A stretch of DNA of 64,000 bases from Tritrichomonas musculus. Lineage: Eukaryota > Parabasalia > Tritrichomonadida > Tritrichomonadidae. The stretch is taken from assembly GCA_039105265.1 (NCBI GenBank), contig JAPFFF010000001.1:3596001-3660000 (forward strand), written 5' to 3'. Shown in pieces: positions 31,261 to 41,939 of this stretch. The notes under the pieces were generated by a model that was given only the letters and a program-made list of their open reading frames with translations, ran no database searches and was not told the DNA's origin. Both the position numbers and the translations under genes were made by a program. Position 1 is the stretch's first letter; the number at the start of each line of letters is the position of its first letter.

Positions 31261-31588
31261 ACCAAAATCTCAGTAAAGTGAGAGAAATAAAGGGGGTCGA
31301 TTCAAAAAATAGGGGGTCGATTCAAAAAATAATTAATTTCAAGGTAAAACGATAATAAAAATTTATTTTGAGAAAAAAATATTTGAAAAAAAAATTTTTC
31401 TTAAAATTATATTTTCTGAAAAAATATTCAATTTTTTCTTAACTTGATCGTCGACCCCTATTTTATTGAATGAGACCCCTATTTTTTTGGGGCACTTTAG
31501 CCATTATTTTCACTTTTTGAGATCTGAAAAAAATAATTTTATTGAAATACTTTTTTTTTCAGAACTATCGTGCTACTGAGATTTTGGT
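31261..31588. repeat. 15-bp inverted repeat pair with internal GGGGTCGA repeats
   Basis: ACCAAAATCTCAGTA at 31261-31275 and its exact reverse complement at 31574-31588 bound a segment that contains AGGGGGTCGATTCAAAAAAT twice in tandem near 31293-31330 and inverted relatives (GTCGACCCCTATTTT, GAGACCCCTATTTTTTT) near 31450-31490. This could be a MITE. Its right end overlaps the last codons of the MULE-like remnant, so the boundary is unsure. Confidence 0.4.
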
Positions 31589-32762
31589 TTCAGTTTAGTA
31601 TTAACAATTATCTTAATAATATAATTATGTTCCATCTCTTTTCTTTTATACTTATCTTCTTGGATATCAGGAACTAATTCATTGAATTGTTTGCTTAACT
31701 CCAATTCAACATCAGGAATCTGAGGAAATTCTTTGCCTAAATAGTTGCAATAAGCATACGGAATATCACATCTAAATAGCGCTGAATACAACGATGCTTC
31801 ACCGCAGTCGCACTTATCTGAATTCAGAGGATCTCTTGACCTTTTCTTAACATCATTTATTATCTTTCGATAGCTGTGGCGCAATTTTTCATTGAATTGT
31901 TTAATTTGAGAATTTATTGTCATGATGAGACGATAAATAGAAGGGAAAAATAGGTTATTTATAGGGGTGGCTTCATTAAGGTGTTTTAATGAACGCTTTT
32001 AATGGAATTTGTTGTAGATGGCATCTTAAATTTGGACCCGTTAACCATTGAAACTTCTTCCCAACGATCAGTAAATGCAACAGAAATTTCATCTTCAATA
32101 AATGTTAAGCCAACATAGTTTAAAGTTTGTTCGAAATTCTGTTTTTCAGTGTCACTTTTTGTTTTAAAAAGATCATTGAACACTTGACATAACATTTCGA
32201 AATCTTTCATAGAACGACAAGATACTAATTTCAAAACTTCCAAACCGTATTTTTTCTTTTGGAGGTTTACCGAAGAATGTCGTATACATAAAAGTTGTTT
32301 ACATTTATATTTTTTGCAAACATTTTCTAAATGTATTCCTAGGTCACTTTCTATTTAAAATTGTGAAATATCAATATTTGCCATTTCAAAAAATGTTTTA
32401 AAAATATTTTCATATAAAGCATCATCTTCAAAAGAGGAAAATGTAAATCCTATTGGTATTGAGGTATTAAAAGAAATGGCAGTAATTATACAAGTAACAT
32501 AATGTTTTAGAACTTTAAAAGTCCCATCAAAAACTAAACCGTCAATTAAATTAACATTATTTTCTAATACTGATTTTGCATACGGGCTCAAATAGCTACC
32601 TCTAATTATATAGGAATTGTTATCATTTTGTTTTAATTTAAATAAATTATGATAATTAGTATTTGCAGTAATTATTTTTAAATAACCTTGTGTTTTAAAG
32701 GTCAAATGATTTAAGCTTTTCATTGGCTCAGAAACCGAACATTTAAAAAAAAAATTTAACAA
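31573..32762 (-). pseudogene. MULE-type (Mutator-like) transposase remnant
   Basis: Three coding pieces follow one another on the minus strand. The first (32762-32355) has LIDGLVFDGTFKVLKHYVTC then NTSIPIGFTFSSFEDDALYE, the classic MULE core (D-G-T-F-K, then P-x-x-F-x-F-x-x-x-E-D-x-x-x-Y). The second (32243-31986) ends FTDRWEEVSMV then TTNSIKSVH, the W and T-T-N-x-x-E-x-x-H region, here with Lys where Glu is usual. The third (31923-31573) has a DPLNSDKCDCGE stretch, perhaps a zinc knuckle. Frames do not match between pieces and no long terminal inverted repeats were found, so this is a dead copy. Confidence 0.6.
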
Positions 32763-32983
32763 ATTGAAAAAAAAGTAGTATAACGGTTATTTAAAAAAGA
32801 TCTTGTTATAGTTTTGGTAAAATAAATAAAAGGAGAACTAAAATCAGTTAAAAAAAGCTAATGATTCTGAATTTAAAATTGCTAGAGAGCTAGGTTTTAA
32901 ATTTTGAAAATACAAATTATATGAAAATTTATTTTTTGCTTCAGTAATTTGAGTAAAAAAAGGTGAATTAATTAATTCAAAAG

Positions 32984-33289
32984 TGTCGCAAGAGAGATTG
33001 TGTCTCAACTTTTTGAGAGAAGAAATTTAAAGAAAAATAGGAGAAAAATGGTGAATAATATTTTGAGATTATTCATGTAAATAAAAAAATTGATGCATCT
33101 TTTTATATTTTTACATAATTTTTACCGAGACTTACATCAAAAGGAAGGATCGGTAAAAATTATGTAACATAAAAAGATGCATTTTTTTTAACATGAATGG
33201 TCTCAGTAAATATTATTCTACATTTTCTTCTTATTTTTTTCTATTAGTTCTCTCAAAAAGTTGAGATACAAACCTCTCTTGCTACATTG
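32984..33289. mobile_element. 306-bp foldback MITE
   Basis: Nearly the whole element is an inverted repeat: TGTCGCAAGAGAG then TCTCAACTTTTTGAGAGAA on the left, and TGTAGCAAGAGAG then TCTCAACTTTTTGAGAGAA as reverse complement on the right, continuing inward through TTATTCATGT and GCATCTTTTTAT to TACATAATTTTTACCGA. It is flanked by the 13-bp direct repeat ATTAATTCAAAAG (32971-32983 and 33290-33302), with three extra bases at the right end. The arms are each about 140 bp and differ at several places. Confidence 0.7.
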
Positions 33290-33434
33290 ATTAATTCAAA
33301 AGAAGCTGATACTCCTATCTCAAAATTTCGATCGTTATATATGTAAATTATAATTATATAATTATAATATTAATATTAAATAATTATCACCAAGAGATTT
33401 ATTATAAAACCTAAAATATCAATAATTACTAGGT

Positions 33435-34846
33435 GGACTCGAACTTGATCTCCTAAAAAGTCGTAAATAGGATTTAAAGTCTAAAAAGTTTATCTCAAAA
33501 AATCATTAATTTCATCTAATTCGTCATTAAAATATTCTATTCCCTCAAAAGTTTATCTCAAAAAGTCTCTCAATTTATAACTAACTAGAAAAACTTTTAT
33601 ACCAAAAAATCAGATTATTATGGCTATGTCTCGAACTTTTTTCATCAAAAAATCTTTGAAATTATGCCAAATACTCTTTTTTTAAAATCAAAAAGTCCTT
33701 TTTATTATTATTATTATTTTGTCTTGCAGGAAAGAGATCCTTTTTCTAGGAAAAAGTAGGTTATACCTCCCAAAATATCTTTTTTTAGAAAATAAATTTC
33801 CATTTTACATAAAAAAGCGAGTCATGAATTAATATGTATTATAGATTCTCAATTTTCTTCAAAATTGTAATAGATTCTATATTTATTTTTAAACTTTTCT
33901 TATTAAAAATCATATAATTTATGAATAAAAATAGCTTCACATACTTTTTTATTTTCAAAAAGATTGATCGAAAAATTTCAAGTTTTATATAAAGTAAATT
34001 CGATACATTATTATAAAATAAACTTTTCATTGCTCTAAAAAAGGATGAGCTATCAATGTGAAATGAATATTCATTTTACATTTTCCAATTCTATTCTTTT
34101 ATATATAAAAAATTAATTTGATGAATAACTATAATATCTGACATAGTTATTTTAAATTAATTAATCTATTATTTTAAACAAAAATATTCTTTATATCAAG
34201 ATATTAATTGATTAATAATTTAGAAATCAAGCTTTTTGGCACTTTTATGGTAGGCAAACGAAGCTTTTTATCTATAGAAGATTATAAAGAAATAAAGAAA
34301 TTCATACCATCTATAGAATATATGCTTTAACATAAGATTATTCTAAGGAATTTACATATTAAAAACAAAATATAATTCTTCTACAAAAATATAATAATTA
34401 TATTATTCAACATTACTATGAATCAATTCCATTTCTAAATAATAAATGTGATATACATGTATTTTAGATTGAATGAACAATAATATTAAAAGAAAGCAAT
34501 TCAATTGCATATTTTAAAGTTTTTTGAATATATCTATTACGATTAATTGTAATAATAAGATACAACTTAAAAGGTTATTTTAGAGATTTTTTGATGAAAA
34601 AAGTTCGAGACATAGCCATAATAATCTGATTTTTTGGTATAAAAGTTTTTCTAGTTAGTTATAAATTGAGAGACTTTTTGAGATAAACTTTTGAGGGAAT
34701 AGAATATTTTAATGACGAATTAGATGAAATTAATGATTTTTTGAGATAAACTTTTTAGACTTTAATTTAAATTAATGGTTTTTTGAAATAAACTTTTTAG
34801 ACTTTAAATCCTATTTACGACTTTTTAGGAGATCAAGTTCGAGTCC
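33435..34846. mobile_element. 1.4-kb element with about 220-bp terminal inverted repeats
   Basis: The left arm (33435-33655, 221 bp) and the right arm (34584-34846, 263 bp) are near-identical inverted copies beginning GGACTCGAACTTGATCTCCT. The right arm is longer by 42 bp because a segment containing AAAGTCTAAAAAGTTTAT is duplicated. Inside the arms, short subrepeats of the type AAAAGTTTATCTCAAAAA recur. No target duplication is clear and the 0.9-kb middle has no gene that I can recognise, so it is probably non-autonomous. The arms are so alike that insertion or arm homogenisation must be recent. Confidence 0.7.
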
Positions 34847-35790
34847 ATGAACTTTTGCATTTTATATACCAAAATTTTAATAAAAATTTTAGGACGAACG
34901 CTCTTACTCATATCGTTTAAAAAATTTTGGTGTGCTCTCAAAAAGAGAATGACATTTTTATATTCAAAAAAAATTTATAAATATTATTTATTTTAAACTT
35001 TTGTTTTTCAATTGAAAATTTTCTCTTTTTTGTTTTTATACTTCATTTTTTTATTTCCTATGATATATTCAATAAAACAGCAATAGCTCAATTTACCTTA
35101 AGATAAAGTTGATGATAACTCAAAATACTTTTCAATTCAGATTAGTAATATTCAAAGTTCAAAAAGCTTTTTTCAAATAGTTGAATTAATATTAATATCA
35201 GCCCAAATTCCAGTAATGTTTATTAATTATTTTGGTAATGTTTGTAATTCAATTTTGTATTTTTAAGATATCAAATTCAAAGTTCATAAAGCTTTTTTTC
35301 AGTTTGTTGATGTAGAATCAATAACTATTCAAAGAGCAAAATAATTTTTCAATTTCAAATTCAAAATCTCTTTTTTGTGATAAAAATTTTCATATTATAC
35401 TGAAAACGGATTCCAGAATAACTGACATGGGGGAGAGTTATTCTCGGACCATAATTTCCCCAAAAATTAAGGAATTTTCTACTTCTTGAGTAGGAATAGT
35501 TTCAATTTTTTTTTAAAAAAAATATATTATAAAAAATAATTTTAATATAATATATTGCCCCTAGGAACAAAAACCAAATCCAGAAAGAAAACAAAAAAGC
35601 GTATTTTTTTTTAGGAAATCCAAAAAAAACTCAATTAGACAAAAAGAAATTGTTAAAATTCTATATTTCAAGAATGATTCAGATTGTCTCTATCAATTAC
35701 TATTATGTATTTATATAAAATATTTGTTAATATAGAGGGGTAGATGGTGTTTTTTTTCTAAAAAAAAAAAAAAAAGTTATTCAGGTACTC
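34847..35790. other. Spacer with weak internal repeats
   Basis: AT-rich. The phrase ATTCAAAGTTCA(A/T)AAAGCTTTTTT occurs twice (about 35150 and 35276), hinting at a degenerate direct repeat. No gene seen. Confidence 0.4.
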
Positions 35791-35800
35791 CATAATTTCC

Positions 35801-36600
35801 ATGTGCATGCAACATCCTGATTATTATTTCAATAAATGTTCAGCTCTTAAAGAAGAATTTATACATAGTGCATTTGGTAGAATATTACAATTACGTATTA
35901 ATTATCAAAATAATTTACAAAGACAACTTTTTATGCAAAAAGAGGCAAATACAACTGCCGATCAAAATAGTAATATGCAATATGGAATTAAAACATATGT
36001 TCCATCATCTTTTACTGGAAGTTATCAATACTTGAAAAAGTATCAAACCAAGGATTTTTCATGACATTAATTTTTTGTAACAATTACTTTTAACCTAAAT
36101 AGATATAGGATGTCTCCAGCAGTGTCTATTATATCTATTCATTTGCCTGGTGAAAGGATAATATCAGTTCCATCAAATGTGAAAAATCGAGAAGATTGGC
36201 TCAAAAATCATGAAATTCCATCTTCAAAATTAGAACGTTATTTTTGTGACCAGATCTGCCAGAATTTAATGATATGAAAATATGTGATTATTATGGTATT
36301 TATTCATTCACAAATATGCAATTCTACTAGCAATCAAAACCTAAATAATGGAAAACCTAAGAATCAAATAAAGAAAAAAAGAAATAGATCATATTGCTCA
36401 ATACAAATTATTGATCCTTCAAAGCCAAAAATTTTTGCTTTAAGATTACTCTTATTAAATTCTGCAGGAAGATCATATGATGATCTGAAAACCGTTGATG
36501 GAAGATTATATTCATCATTTTATGAAGCTTCATTTCACAGAGGATTAGTTGGAAACTCTAATGAATATTTAATATGCTTTAATGAAGCTAATTTTGTTAT
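35801..36600 (+). pseudogene. Helitron replicase/helicase N-terminal remnant
   Basis: Coding pieces on the plus strand match the Helitron-like N-terminal region in order: ILQLRINYQNNLQRQLFMQK, YVPSSFTGSYQYLKKYQTKD (cf. the Helitron phrase L-P-S-S-F-T-G-x-P-R-Y), VSIISIHLPGERIISVPSNV (cf. the R-L-x-x-H-L-P-x-E-x-x-V segment), and FALRLLLLNSAGRSYDDLKT then VDGRLYSSFYEA (cf. R-F-Y-L-R-L-L-L then F-x-D-L-R-T-V-x-G-x-x-Y-x-T-F-x-E-A). The rolling-circle Rep motif and the PIF1-type helicase motifs are absent, so a large central part and the C-terminus are missing. Frames are broken. Confidence 0.68.
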
Positions 36601-36976
36601 CAATGAAACAATAAATCAAGTGAATTATATCTCTATCAAGGATATTGGTTTTGAATATAAACAGATTAATTTTTGATCTAGAAACAAATACTTCAAAAGA
36701 AAAATTGCTGATTTTCATATTGATGATGAAATTAAACTTTTAAATAGAGGAGAAAACCAAAATTATACTTACAGATTATTTGCTACTGTTGTTCATATTT
36801 GAAAATCTGGAGAAAATGGTGATTATATTGAATTACTTAGATTTATTTATAATGGAAATATTATTTATATCAAATTTAATGATAAATTAGTTTCTGAGAT
36901 TTCTGAAAATGATTTTTTTTACTACTCAAATGGAAATATTGATGAAGGCTTTGGCCCTTCAATTGCTTTTTATTAA
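36600..36976 (+). pseudogene. Ubiquitin-specific protease (USP) C-terminal fragment, broken
   Basis: Directly after the Helitron-like part, the plus strand reads KIADFHIDDEIKLLNRGENQ, YTYRLFATVVHI, then GENGDYIELLRFI and IKFNDKLVSEISENDFFYYS followed by NG. The order Y-x-L-x-A-V-V-V-H, G-x-x-G-H-Y, W-Y-x-F-N-D, V-x-x-V-x-E matches the C-terminal half of the USP fold. The His of the G-H-Y motif is D-Y here, so the fragment lacks the catalytic His and has in-frame breaks. It is either a dead host gene piece or a gene fragment picked up by the Helitron. Confidence 0.45.
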
Positions 36977-37061
36977 AAAAAAAAAAATTGTTTCTCCCCA
37001 ATAGCAACCAAATAAATAAAAAGTACTTGTTATTATTATATATATCCCTTATAATAATATA

Positions 37062-37299
37062 GTGGCGTCGGTTTTGGGTGAAAATGTAGGTTTTGAAGTG
37101 AAAATAATTCAATTTTAATTGAATTGATTTTGATCGTTTTTGGAATAAAAATATTGATTTTTTGAGATTTGTAGCAATGATAGAAATGTTTAATTGGGTT
37201 TAATATAATCTTAAATTTATACAAAATATAAAAATAAAAGAAAAATGAAAAATTATAATATTTTTTATGATATGATGCATCAAATTCGATCTGTGAATT
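37062..37299 (+). repeat. Left terminal inverted repeat of the pogo-like element
   Basis: 238-bp arm; its partner is 39292-39529 in reverse complement. The outermost bases are GTGGCGTCGG. Confidence 0.9.
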
Positions 37300-37426
37300 T
37301 TTTTGAAAAAAAAATAATGGTAAAAAATTAATCATTTACAAGAAATAAATAATTTTTTATGAAATTAATAAAGTTGATGAGATCGGTTTATGATTTTAAT
37401 TCGTTTATATTTTTTATTTTTTATTA

Positions 37427-38716
37427 ATGAAAGCAGTGGCACCTCCCTCGATCCAGAAGTGTCAAGAAGTATTCGAGGATAATGATGGAAAGATAGTTCA
37501 TTTTTTACTACCCTCATCAGAATTCCGTAATGCAGTGCCATTAAAAGATCAACTTATTTTTTTCAAAAAATCGGTTTCATTTGCTAAAGTAAATCAAGTT
37601 TCCCAACTCATTGGTATATCATTAAGAGCATATTATATTACTCTAAAAGATAAGGAACCTTATGATCCAAAAAGCGGTTCACCTCCCACAAATCAGCTCC
37701 TCACAAAAAGTGAAGAACAATTTTTGATAGATAAAATTGAAAAGCATCAATTTGATAATGATTGCTTAACAAGCAGTGATATTAGGAACTTAGCTGAAGC
37801 AATATATAAGCAACGTACTGGCATTGTTAAACCTTTCACGAGAGACTGGTGTCATGATTTTAAGGAAAGATATAAAGATGAGATCGAAAAAACTAATGCT
37901 CCAAGCTTAGATAATGAAAGAGCATCAATAAGCTTCGATCATATATATAGATATATATCATCAATTGAAAGAATATTGCTAGATCCTCCTCCTCCATGCG
38001 CAATTCTGAATTTTATTGAAACATGATTTTCCAAAAGACCTGAAAAATGTAAAATAAGAAAAGTGATCATTAAAAAAGGTTGTCCCATAAAACCTTTTTG
38101 GCGCGAAAATTCCGAAATACATCATATTTCTCTTGTCACAACCATTACAGCAGCATGCACATCATTGCGTCCATTATGCTTATCGACCAGGAAAAAAGTG
38201 GATTTGGATATCGGTGACACTTTTTTAGAGTCTTGGTCAAGTTATTATCAAACTCCAAAAGGTTATATGACGCAATCATCAATGCTTTTTTGGTTGAAAG
38301 AAATAGTTTCACCTTACGTTAAGTCAGTAAGAGATCAGTTAAAAACCAGGGCCAAATGTGTAATAATTGTGGATAAATGTAGTGCTCATTCAAGTCCAGA
38401 AATTGACCACTTTTTGAATGAAATTGGAAGTATTGAATTCATTTTTATTCCACCTCATTCATCTCACATTAGTCAGATGTTAGATGCAACAATTTTCGGA
38501 ACAATTAAAAGAAGATATTCTTCCACATCTATTCAAGATAAATATACAAGATTCACAAAGACAATTTTGAGAATTAAAAGAGCTTATCAATCGTCGATGA
38601 ACGAAGAATTATTTCGCTGTGGTTGGGAAGCAACAGGTTTTAAACTAGAAACAAATAAGGGAAAAGTTGAAAAAATAACATTTGATTACAATTCTAAAAA
38701 CCAACAAAATCAATAA
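37427..38716 (+). pseudogene. pogo/Tigger (DDE_1, CENP-B-like) transposase, one in-frame stop
   Basis: The ATG at 37427 opens 199 codons, stopped by TGA at 38024-38026, and the same frame then runs on to 38716, for about 429 codons in all. N-terminal: a CENP-B-type DNA-binding region (SFAKVNQVSQLIGISLRAYY; TRDWCHDFKERYK). Catalytic domain: NFIET just before the stop sits where N-x-D-E-T-G-F is expected, so the first catalytic Asp is Ile here. CVIIVDKCSAHSSPEID has the second Asp, and FIPPHSSHISQMLDATIFG has the third Asp. The protein is therefore doubly disabled (stop and lost Asp), although the rest is well preserved. Pogo-type transposases cut and paste at TA sites. Confidence 0.85.
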
Positions 38717-39291
38717 ATTTATATTTTCATAACTTTTTCATTTTTTTTTTTAAGTTCTACAATAAATATAATTAAAAATTGCTATCAAAATTATTTATTT
38801 CTTGAAAATGATTATTAAATGGGTAAGAAAATTTATTAAAATCACCAAATAAAACCTAAAATTCGAAGAGATATTAAAACTTTTTGACTTCAAAAAAAGA
38901 GTGCCCCATTGCCCTTCGGAGGTTTTAAAAATTACGTTCTGTTTAAACTTTTTCAATAAAATAGACCAAGAAAAAAAATCAATTACGTTTTACGATTATG
39001 TCTACGTGAAAATAATTAGAATACGACTTTTTTAGAAAAAGTTAATAAAAAGTTGCCTTTGAAAAATTAAAATATTGATATTTAAATATAAATATTCTGT
39101 CCTTTCAAATTTGAGAGCTCTAGCTTAGAGGTTAAATTAAATTGAGGCTAAAGTATTGAGTTCGAAACTAAACCTCTTTGCTTTTTTTTATTTTTATATA
39201 AATTATGAAATTACGTTTCATTTCGGCAATTTTTACATTTTAATACGTCTTTTCATTGAATTTTATAAAATTCCAATTACATCCGAAGGGT

Positions 39292-39529
39292 AATTCACAG
39301 ATCAAATTTGATGCATCATATCATAAAAAATATTATAATTTTTCATTTTTCTTTTATTTTTATATTTTGTATAAATTTAAGATTATATTAAACCCAATTA
39401 AACATTTCTATCATTGCTACAAATCTCAAAAAATCAATATTTTTATTCCAAAAACGATCAAAATCAATTCAATTAAAATTGAATTATTTTCACTTCAAAA
39501 CCTACATTTTCACCCAAAACCGACGCCAC
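39292..39529 (-). repeat. Right terminal inverted repeat of the pogo-like element
   Basis: Reverse complement of 37062-37299 with one mismatch seen (TTTGATC against TTCGATC near the inner end). Confidence 0.9.
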
Positions 39530-39861
39530 CATATTCTTTCTTTATGTCCTTAGAAATATTAAATAGTTTTATCTGAAAAAGTTTAAAAAAAATTTTGAAA
39601 AAAGCGAGGGCAATTTTTTTTTTCTAAAGGGCTATAAAAAAAATCTTTTTTTTTCTCAATAAATTATGTTAAAATAGTTCATAGAAGATAGATTTATAGT
39701 TCATCAGTAAAAAAAAATTGAGAAAGAGATGATGTAAACTAATTGAATGGTCAATTTTTTCATGCTGTTTTCCTTTTTATGCGTTATGTATTCAATATTT
39801 TCAAAATTTTATTTTATTTATAAATAATAAAATCTTAATAATATATAAATATTGCTTTTAC

Positions 39862-40560
39862 AATTTGATTAAGGACAATCAATTAAAATGGGAGATTCTT
39901 AATTTCAAGTAACTCAAGATGAATCAAATGATAATTTAAATATATCCATAGTTATAATAAGAATAAATCAGTCAAAATTTAATATTTATACAAAATGGTT
40001 GAGATATAATCAGTTTTTTGAAAAAATTACTGGTGCTATTAAATCAAGTATTGTACCAAATTCAACACACAGAATCTTTTGAAAACGGTATATTAGATAT
40101 ATATGCATATGATGATTCTATTTATTCACATAAATTTAGAATTCAAACTACCAATTTTATATTAAAGTTATGATAAGTTACACTTGATAATTAGTTTTAC
40201 TCATTCTAACAAGTTTATATTTAGATTAATTTTGAACATTTTATGAATAATTGTTTTTTAAATTCATATTATTAATTAAATGTGCAAGAATATTTGATAA
40301 ATATTAATATTCAATCAAGAAAAATGTGTAAAACTATAATACTTAAATTTGATAAGAAAAAATTGAGAGAAAAAACTATTTGAAAACACCTTCAAATTAG
40401 ATTTTTAAAGAATAAATCATTTTTATCTCAATAACACAAATAAAGATTAAAGAGATTTTAGATAGAATAACTATTTTATATTATATTAAATTATATATAT
40501 ACCTATATAAAATCCAAACCAATGATACTAGGAGTTTTTGTGGTAAAAATAAGTTGAACT
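39862..40560 (+). repeat. Dispersed repeat, copy 2 of 2 (with a dead gene scrap)
   Basis: Direct repeat of 22040-22735. Its degenerate coding part reads FQVTQDESNDNLNISIVIIR then WLRYNQFFEKITGAIKSSIV. Similarity fades at about 40560, where copy 1 also loses it (AAAAAGTTGACC against AAATAAGTTGAAC). Many substitutions separate the copies, so both are old. Confidence 0.65.
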
Positions 40561-41098
40561 TCATCTTGAGAAAGAAGAACAACATAGAGAAAAAGTCATT
40601 CAATTATGAACTCTGAATTAAAATGATTTATGTGAATAGAACTATTTAAAACGTGATGCAGAAAAGCATATATAAGATGCATTGCAAATTCATCATTTTC
40701 ATTTTTTTCGATGTAGAAACTCACTGTTTAATAAAATTCAATACAATACATTATCACAAAAACGAATAAATCTTGATATAAATATGAAAAGAATTCCCAA
40801 AAGTGACAAATATTTCTGAAGATTTTTAATTATTTCAAAAAGTTATATTATTAATTCATATTATTAATTAATTGCAAAGTCTGATCAAAAAGCTTGTGAC
40901 CACTTAATATGATTATTGATAAATTAATATAAGCTCTATAAAAAGAAAAAAATAATCAATCGTCTCTCCAAAAATGATAGAATAAAACCTTTTATTTATT
41001 TATTTTTGGCATTTTAAATTTATTGTAAAATTTTAATGCACTCACAAAATTGAGGGCATCATTTAATTTATTTTGAAAAAATAAATCAAACAAAAATT
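40561..41098. other. Spacer, nothing recognised
   Basis: AT-rich, downstream of the Myb gene. No ORF, RNA or repeat supported. Confidence 0.5.
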
Positions 41099-41929
41099 CT
41101 AAATATAATTAAATAAACTGTCTCCAAATTGTCCTTCTTGCTCACAGCTATTATATAAACTAGTATCAACATATTTTGTAACATCATCAAAAGTTAATTC
41201 AAAAAAGCTTTTCAGATTATTTTCATCTTTATCAAAATCTGGATTTAATGATATTTGTAAGTTTTTATCTTCATTAAATTCTTTGCAATCAATTGAAAAA
41301 TGGTAATCTGAATGAGATATTTGATTTAAATTATTTTGATGTAGATGACCAGATAATTCATCAGATGCATTTTTTTTTGTAGAAATTAGATCAATTTGTT
41401 TATCAATTATAATTGGTAATAAATTATTTGTATTCATATTTAAATTTATATTTGATATGTTGTATAGCTTTTTTGATGTGTCTTTCGATTTTATTGAAGC
41501 CTTAGAAAATAATTTGACTTTTTCTATAAATTCTTGTCTTTTCTTCATTCGACGCTTAATTATAATAAATCTTGACTTAACATTGACATCTGTTCTATTG
41601 TTAAAAAATTTGCTTATAGTAGTCCATTTAGGTCCAAATTCAATGAATTTTTCCATTAATAATTTATCCTCTGTTTCTGTCCACTCTGAATGGTTTATTG
41701 TAGGACTTAAAAATTTTTTCCATCTTTCACTGCATTGACGCCGCGTTCGATTTCCAACATATGATGCAACCAATGACCAATTTTGATCACCATAGTTTTC
41801 CACTGCTTTGATAAGTCGTTCATCTTCTTCTTTACTAAACATCGATCTTTTCTTTTTATTTACAGTTGCGTCTTTCGGTGAGCTCGCATTCTGGAGATTT
41901 AATGAAGACATATCAAAATTCATTGACAT
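41099..41929 (-). CDS. R2R3-type Myb DNA-binding protein
   Basis: A 276-residue protein from the ATG at 41929 (a second ATG two codons later). Residues about 29-76 form Myb repeat 1 (MFSKEEDERLIKAVENYGDQ, then NWSLVASYVGNRTRRQCSER, then W), with Phe31 in place of the first Trp. Residues about 81-128 form repeat 2 (EWTETEDKLLMEKFIEFGPK, then WTTISKFFNNRTDVNVKSRF), with Phe at the third core position. Basic KKKR stretches before and after act as likely nuclear signals. The remainder is Asn/Asp/Ser-rich and acidic, as in an activation region. Trichomonads have large families of such two-repeat Myb factors, some controlling adhesin and iron-responsive genes by binding promoter elements. The particular target cannot be told. 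Confidence 0.92.
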   Translation of the reverse strand: MSMNFDMSSLNLQNASSPKDATVNKKKRSMFSKEEDERLIKAVENYGDQNWSLVASYVGNRTRRQCSERWKKFLSPTINHSEWTETEDKLLMEKFIEFGPKWTTISKFFNNRTDVNVKSRFIIIKRRMKKRQEFIEKVKLFSKASIKSKDTSKKLYNISNINLNMNTNNLLPIIIDKQIDLISTKKNASDELSGHLHQNNLNQISHSDYHFSIDCKEFNEDKNLQISLNPDFDKDENNLKSFFELTFDDVTKYVDTSLYNSCEQEGQFGDSLFNYI

Positions 41930-41939
41930 TCTTAAAAAA

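Larger units (their letters stand above)
37062..39529. mobile_element. pogo/Tigger-type element with 238-bp TIRs, nearly whole
   Basis: The left arm 37062-37299 and right arm 39292-39529 are inverted copies starting GTGGCGTCGGTTTTGGGTGA; by reading I see one mismatch in 238 bp. The element is 2,468 bp and contains one transposase frame on the plus strand (37427-38716), interrupted by a single in-frame stop. A short ATAT on each flank may be the target duplication. One extra base pair at each end differs (A left, C right), so the exact end is unsure by a base. The near-identical arms indicate recent movement by transposase made elsewhere. Confidence 0.85.

Noticed and set aside
33435-33460. 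tRNA T-arm-like motif (AAGTTCGAGTCC on the minus strand) at the ends of the 1.4-kb element
   Set aside because: The loop motif is present, but the flanking bases do not pair as a T stem and no anticodon or D arm lies nearby.
39256-39576. Two near-identical about 99-aa frames at 37036-37335 and 39256-39576
   Set aside because: They are the arms of the pogo-like element read as protein; not a gene family.
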